Source: a bacterium
GTDB lineage: Bacteria; UBA8248
NCBI GenBank assembly: GCA_030922375.1
Contig: JAVEPB010000062.1
Location: forward strand, 1-33,722
Direction: 5' to 3'
Length of the DNA: 33,722 bases
Shown: positions 31,216 through 33,722 of the stretch, in pieces
Numbering within the stretch: position 1 is the stretch's first letter
Layout of the letters: each line of letters starts with the position of its first letter
Translations under genes and position numbers: made by a program
The notes under the pieces: generated by a model
What the model saw: the letters and a program-made list of their open reading frames with translations, nothing else
Told to the model about the DNA's origin: nothing
Database searches by the model: none

Positions 31216-32001
31216 TCAGGCGGGCTTATTCGCCCGGAAGTTGATCCCCACCGTCCCGAACGCTGCGGCGCTTGAGTCCTGGGGGGCTCCCGCGAAAACA
31301 TCTTTCCGCCATCTGATCTCGAAATCCTCAAAACCCGCCCGGGTGACGACCGACTCGAGCTCTGCTTCCAGCAGAGCGCCGGCGATTCAGCCGGTCCATA
31401 GATCGATCTCGGTTTTCGCCTCCTCGGGCACCGGCTTGTCCACCAGAATATCGGCTATCTGAAGCCTGCCGCCCGGCTTGAGGATGCGGAGGAGCTCGCC
31501 AAACACCCGGGGCTTGTCCGGGCAAAGATTCACCACCCCGTTCGAGATCACCACGTCGGCCCAGCCGTCCGGCACGGGAAGCTCCTCCGCCAGGGCTTCC
31601 TTGAACTCGATGTTCCCGATGTTCGCCGCCTCGGCAGCTGCCCGGGCCTTGCCCAGCATGTCGGGCGTCATGTCCACGCCGACGACGCTGCCCGATTCGC
31701 CTGTAAACTTCGCGGCAAGAAAACTGTCCATCCCGGCGCCGCAGCCGATGTCCACCACGCGCTCACCCGGGCGGATTTCACCCAGGGAAAACGGGTTCCC
31801 CGTGCCCGCGAGGGATTCAACCGCGCTCTCGGGAATCCCTTCGAGCCATTCGTCCGAATATCCCAGAAGCTTCGCCAGCGGCCTCCCCGTGTGAAAGTGA
31901 AAGCCCTTGCCGGGCTGATTCGCCACCACGGCGTATTCGTTTCGAACCGCTGTCCTCAGTCTTGCGAGGTCCACGTCCTCCACCACACCGATTTCAGGCA
32001 T
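31216..32001 (-). CDS. ArsM-like SAM methyltransferase, predicted selenoprotein (UGA at codon 205)
   Basis: 261 residues if UGA is read as selenocysteine. Residues 1-204 form an arsenite-methyltransferase-like SAM domain: motif I VVDIGCGAGMDSFLAAKF (82-99), GVDMTPDML (108-116), then ISNGVVNLCPDKPRVF (152-167) and LKPGGRLQIADI. At 204 the frame meets TGA (31389-31387) in DLWTG-U-IAGALL. Relatives read C at this place, and in ArsM this cysteine binds arsenic. The frame stays open for 56 further codons with family-like sequence (LESVVTRAGFEDFEI, AFGTVGINFRA) and stops at 31216-31218, touching the convergent transferase stop. A SECIS-like hairpin follows the UGA. The ATG at 32001 has AGGAGG seven bases upstream. 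The substrate may be arsenic, selenium or a thiol compound; unproven. The alternative is a 204-residue truncated protein or a sequencing error. Confidence 0.85.
31359..31389 (-). promoter_or_regulatory. UGA selenocysteine codon and bacterial SECIS-like stem-loop
   Basis: Downstream of the UGA (31389-31387) and a nine-base gap, GCTCTGC (31377-31371) and GCAGAGC (31365-31359) form a perfect 7-bp stem with the loop TGGAA. The loop starts 17 bases after UGA and has G at its second position. Both features agree with the published bacterial SECIS pattern (16-37 nt spacing, G among the first two loop bases). Weak lower pairing (GCCG/CGGT) can extend the helix. The sequence is simultaneously coding. 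Confidence 0.8.
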
Positions 32002-32027
32002 CTACTTCCCTCCTAGCCAAGGAGCGG

Positions 32028-32057
32028 AAAATATTCAAAATAAATCTCCATTTTCAA
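32028..32057 (-). promoter_or_regulatory. Promoter candidate for the selenoprotein methyltransferase
   Basis: On the minus strand TTGAAA (32057-32052, five of six) is followed by an 18-bp spacer and TATTTT (32033-32028, four of six). Transcription would start about 20 nt before the ATG, leaving room for the AGGAGG at 32014-32009. The surrounding stretch 32028-32105 is the most AT-rich part of this end of the window and contains two copies of CAAATTC 15 bp apart. Confidence 0.45.
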
Positions 32058-32146
32058 ATTCCCAATTCTCAAATTCTACCACTACAGCACCCGAAAAATT
32101 TCGAAAATTCTCGGGGGGGCTAGCCTCCGGCCAGTTGGCTCGTGTC

Positions 32147-32207
32147 CGGGGACTCCTCCCCCCTGGTCGGGGACTCCTCCCCCCTGGTCGGAGTCCACCC
32201 CGGGGGG
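32147..32207. repeat. 21-bp tandem repeat with inverted partner upstream of the amidohydrolase gene
   Basis: CGGGGACTCCTCCCCCCTGGT occurs at 32147-32167 and again, unchanged, at 32168-32188. The following GGAGTCC (32190-32196) is the inverse of GGACTCC in each unit, so a 7-bp stem can form. A G8 run (32202-32209) follows. This lies in the 320-bp divergent gap 32002-32321, whose other half is the AT-rich promoter region. A weak TTGATC (32210-32215), 17 bp, CAAAAT (32233-32238) could serve the plus-strand gene. Confidence 0.75.
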
Positions 32208-32321
32208 GGTTGATCCCGCGAGGCCCCGCCCTCAAAATGCGGCGGATCGAATCATCGTTGATGATGCCGGAAAACATACCGGGCGCACTGAAGGCTCAGG
32301 GCGCCAGAAAGAGATTTTGAC

Positions 32322-33674
32322 ATGAACGCCGACCTTCTTGTCTCCAACGCCCAAATCGTCACCTCATCCGACACGTTTCCGGGCCATATCTACGTCAAGG
32401 ACGGACAGATCGCCGCCATCACGCGCGAAAAGGAGGCCGGAGCCGCTCGGGAAATCGACGCCGCCGGTCGCCACGTCCTCCCCGGCATGGTGGACGAGCA
32501 CGTCCACATGATGGACCCCGGCTTCACGGACCGCGAGGACTGGACCCAGGGCACGATGGCCGCCGCGCGGGGCGGAATCACCACCGTCATCGATCACCAC
32601 CGGAGCGAACCGCTCGTCTACACCAGGGCGATTCTCGAGGAGAAAACCGAGTACATCCGCACGCGCGCCGTCGTAGATTACGGCCAGCTCGGCGGCCTCG
32701 ATCTGGACAATCTGGAGCACCTTCGCCCGATGTGGGAGGGCGGGGCGCTCGGCTTCAAGGGCTTCATCTGCGAGCTTCACGGTGTGCCCGACCTCTCGGA
32801 GGGCGTCCTTTTGAACGTCATGCGCGAGGCGAAAACCTTCGGCGCAACCGTCATGCTCCACTGCGAGAGCGACTCGATTCTCAAGAAAGCGAAGGAACAA
32901 ATCGACGCCGACGGGCGGACCGACTACATGTGCATCAGCGACTGGCGAAACCCCGAAAGCGAGTACGTCGCCACGATCGATGCCATCTCGCTGGCCGAGT
33001 TGACGGGGTGCACCGTCCTCGTCGCCCACGTCAGCCAGCCCCGCCTTCTCGACGCGATACACGCGGCCAGGGAGCGCGGGGTGCAAATCTTCGCTGAAAG
33101 CTGTCCGCAATATTTCTTCATGGACACCGACACCCTCAAGGAGAAAGGCCCCTTCGTGAAGTTCACTCCTGTCCTTCGCGCCCCCGAGGTCAAGGAGGGA
33201 ATGCGCGCCTCCCTGGGCCTCGGCCTGGTGGACACCATCGGGACCGACCACTGCCCCTTCCCCCGGGCCCTGAAGGAAGCCGGAGTCGAAAATATCCACG
33301 ACGCTCCCTTCGGAATTCCGGGCGTCGAGACCACCGTCCGGGTCATGCTCACCGCGGTGAGCGAGGGTCATCTATCGTTGAACCAGTGGGTGCGGATATG
33401 CTGCGAGCGCCCGGCGCGGCTTTTCCGTCTTTTCCCCCGGAAGGGGGCGATTCAGGTTGGCTCGGACGCCGACCTCATCATCGTGGACATGGAGCGGGAG
33501 GAGACCCTCAGGGACGCGGATATCGTCTCGAAGTGCAAATGGACACCGTTCGACGGGATGAAGGTCAAGGGGGCGCCGGTGATGACGATCCTTCGCGGAA
33601 ACGTGGTGATGGAGGACGGTGTTGTGTGTGGCGAGGCGGGTGTCGGCGAGCCGGTCTCCAAGGTCGGAAGCTAA
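32322..33674 (+). CDS. Hydantoinase/dihydropyrimidinase/allantoinase-type cyclic amidohydrolase
   Basis: 450-residue zinc amidohydrolase of the dihydroorotase/hydantoinase group, which opens cyclic amide rings. The binuclear metal site is complete: HxH at H60 and H62 (VDEHVHMM), carbamylated Lys146 (GFKGFIC), H180 (MLHCES), H236 (VAHVSQP) and Asp309 (GTDHCPF). The N- and C-terminal strands form the usual composite beta domain (LLVSNAQIVTSSDTFPGHIYVKDGQIA; GSDADLIIVDMEREETL). Substrate loops are not distinctive enough to choose between hydantoin, dihydropyrimidine and allantoin. The ATG at 32322 has AAAGAGA upstream. It diverges from the selenoprotein gene. The 48 bases after the stop contain nothing recognisable. 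Confidence 0.92.
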   Translation: MNADLLVSNAQIVTSSDTFPGHIYVKDGQIAAITREKEAGAAREIDAAGRHVLPGMVDEHVHMMDPGFTDREDWTQGTMAAARGGITTVIDHHRSEPLVYTRAILEEKTEYIRTRAVVDYGQLGGLDLDNLEHLRPMWEGGALGFKGFICELHGVPDLSEGVLLNVMREAKTFGATVMLHCESDSILKKAKEQIDADGRTDYMCISDWRNPESEYVATIDAISLAELTGCTVLVAHVSQPRLLDAIHAARERGVQIFAESCPQYFFMDTDTLKEKGPFVKFTPVLRAPEVKEGMRASLGLGLVDTIGTDHCPFPRALKEAGVENIHDAPFGIPGVETTVRVMLTAVSEGHLSLNQWVRICCERPARLFRLFPRKGAIQVGSDADLIIVDMEREETLRDADIVSKCKWTPFDGMKVKGAPVMTILRGNVVMEDGVVCGEAGVGEPVSKVGS

Positions 33675-33722
33675 AAACCCCTTCACATTCGCCTCGAATC
33701 AACATTAGGGTTGTTACTTAAC

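Noticed and set aside
31387..31389. UGA as an ordinary stop or as a genome-wide recoded codon
   Set aside because: An ordinary stop leaves the family C-terminus and hairpin unexplained; genome-wide recoding is excluded because lysC, era, aspS and others end normally at TGA.
1..33722. CRISPR array, insertion sequence, prophage, tRNA or rRNA gene
   Set aside because: No regularly spaced direct repeats, transposase or phage proteins, or cloverleaf-like sequence were recognised in the gaps.

Overview
The window is a 33.7 kb piece of a GC-rich bacterial chromosome. Genes are dense, many start with GTG or TTG, and Shine-Dalgarno sites of the GGAG/GAGG type are common. Two membrane or envelope proteins, ComEC and a SPOR-domain protein, suggest a Gram-negative cell. 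The hom/apgM/lysC cluster with an AlaC-type aminotransferase, the argS-SPOR pair, a predicted non-discriminating AspRS and a selenoprotein fit an uncultivated Deltaproteobacteria-like or neighbouring lineage. I cannot name the taxon from the sequence. No insertion sequence, phage gene, CRISPR array, rRNA or tRNA gene was found.

Left part (1-13.8 kb), almost all on the minus strand and read right to left: aspS-era, then (after rpsU on the opposite strand) recO-argS-SPOR protein-lipA-alaC-hom-apgM homologue-lysC-glyQ (glyQ runs off the left edge). This is housekeeping: translation, ribosome assembly, repair, lipoate, and the aspartate-family amino-acid pathway (aspartokinase and homoserine dehydrogenase). 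The apgM homologue sits where a PGM-type homoserine kinase is expected, but it has lost its catalytic residues. A near-consensus promoter lies upstream of lipA.

Middle part (14-23.7 kb): comEC, whose nuclease-like domain is degenerate, and a small membrane coiled-coil protein, both plus strand. Next come a thiamine-diphosphate enzyme (minus) and a class III sirtuin (plus), diverging around a perfect 10-bp inverted repeat. Then a SAM methyltransferase and hisS (plus), and a tandem GNAT protein and fxsA (minus). Four aminoacyl-tRNA synthetases (Gly, Arg, Asp, His) lie within 22 kb.

Right part (23.8-33.7 kb) is more accessory: a small zinc-ribbon protein, a zinc-type dehydrogenase, an OsmC-like protein, an MmgE/PrpD protein, a CoxG-like protein, a TPR-methyltransferase-TPR locus split by a G9 tract, a TIGR04282-type nucleotidyl/glycosyltransferase with a decayed second copy upstream, an ArsM-like methyltransferase and a hydantoinase-like amidohydrolase. 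The most notable item is the ArsM-like methyltransferase (minus, 31216-32001). Its frame is interrupted by one UGA at a position where relatives have cysteine. A perfect stem-loop with bacterial SECIS geometry follows the UGA, and the family's C-terminus continues in frame to a stop that exactly abuts the convergent transferase gene. I read it as a selenoprotein.
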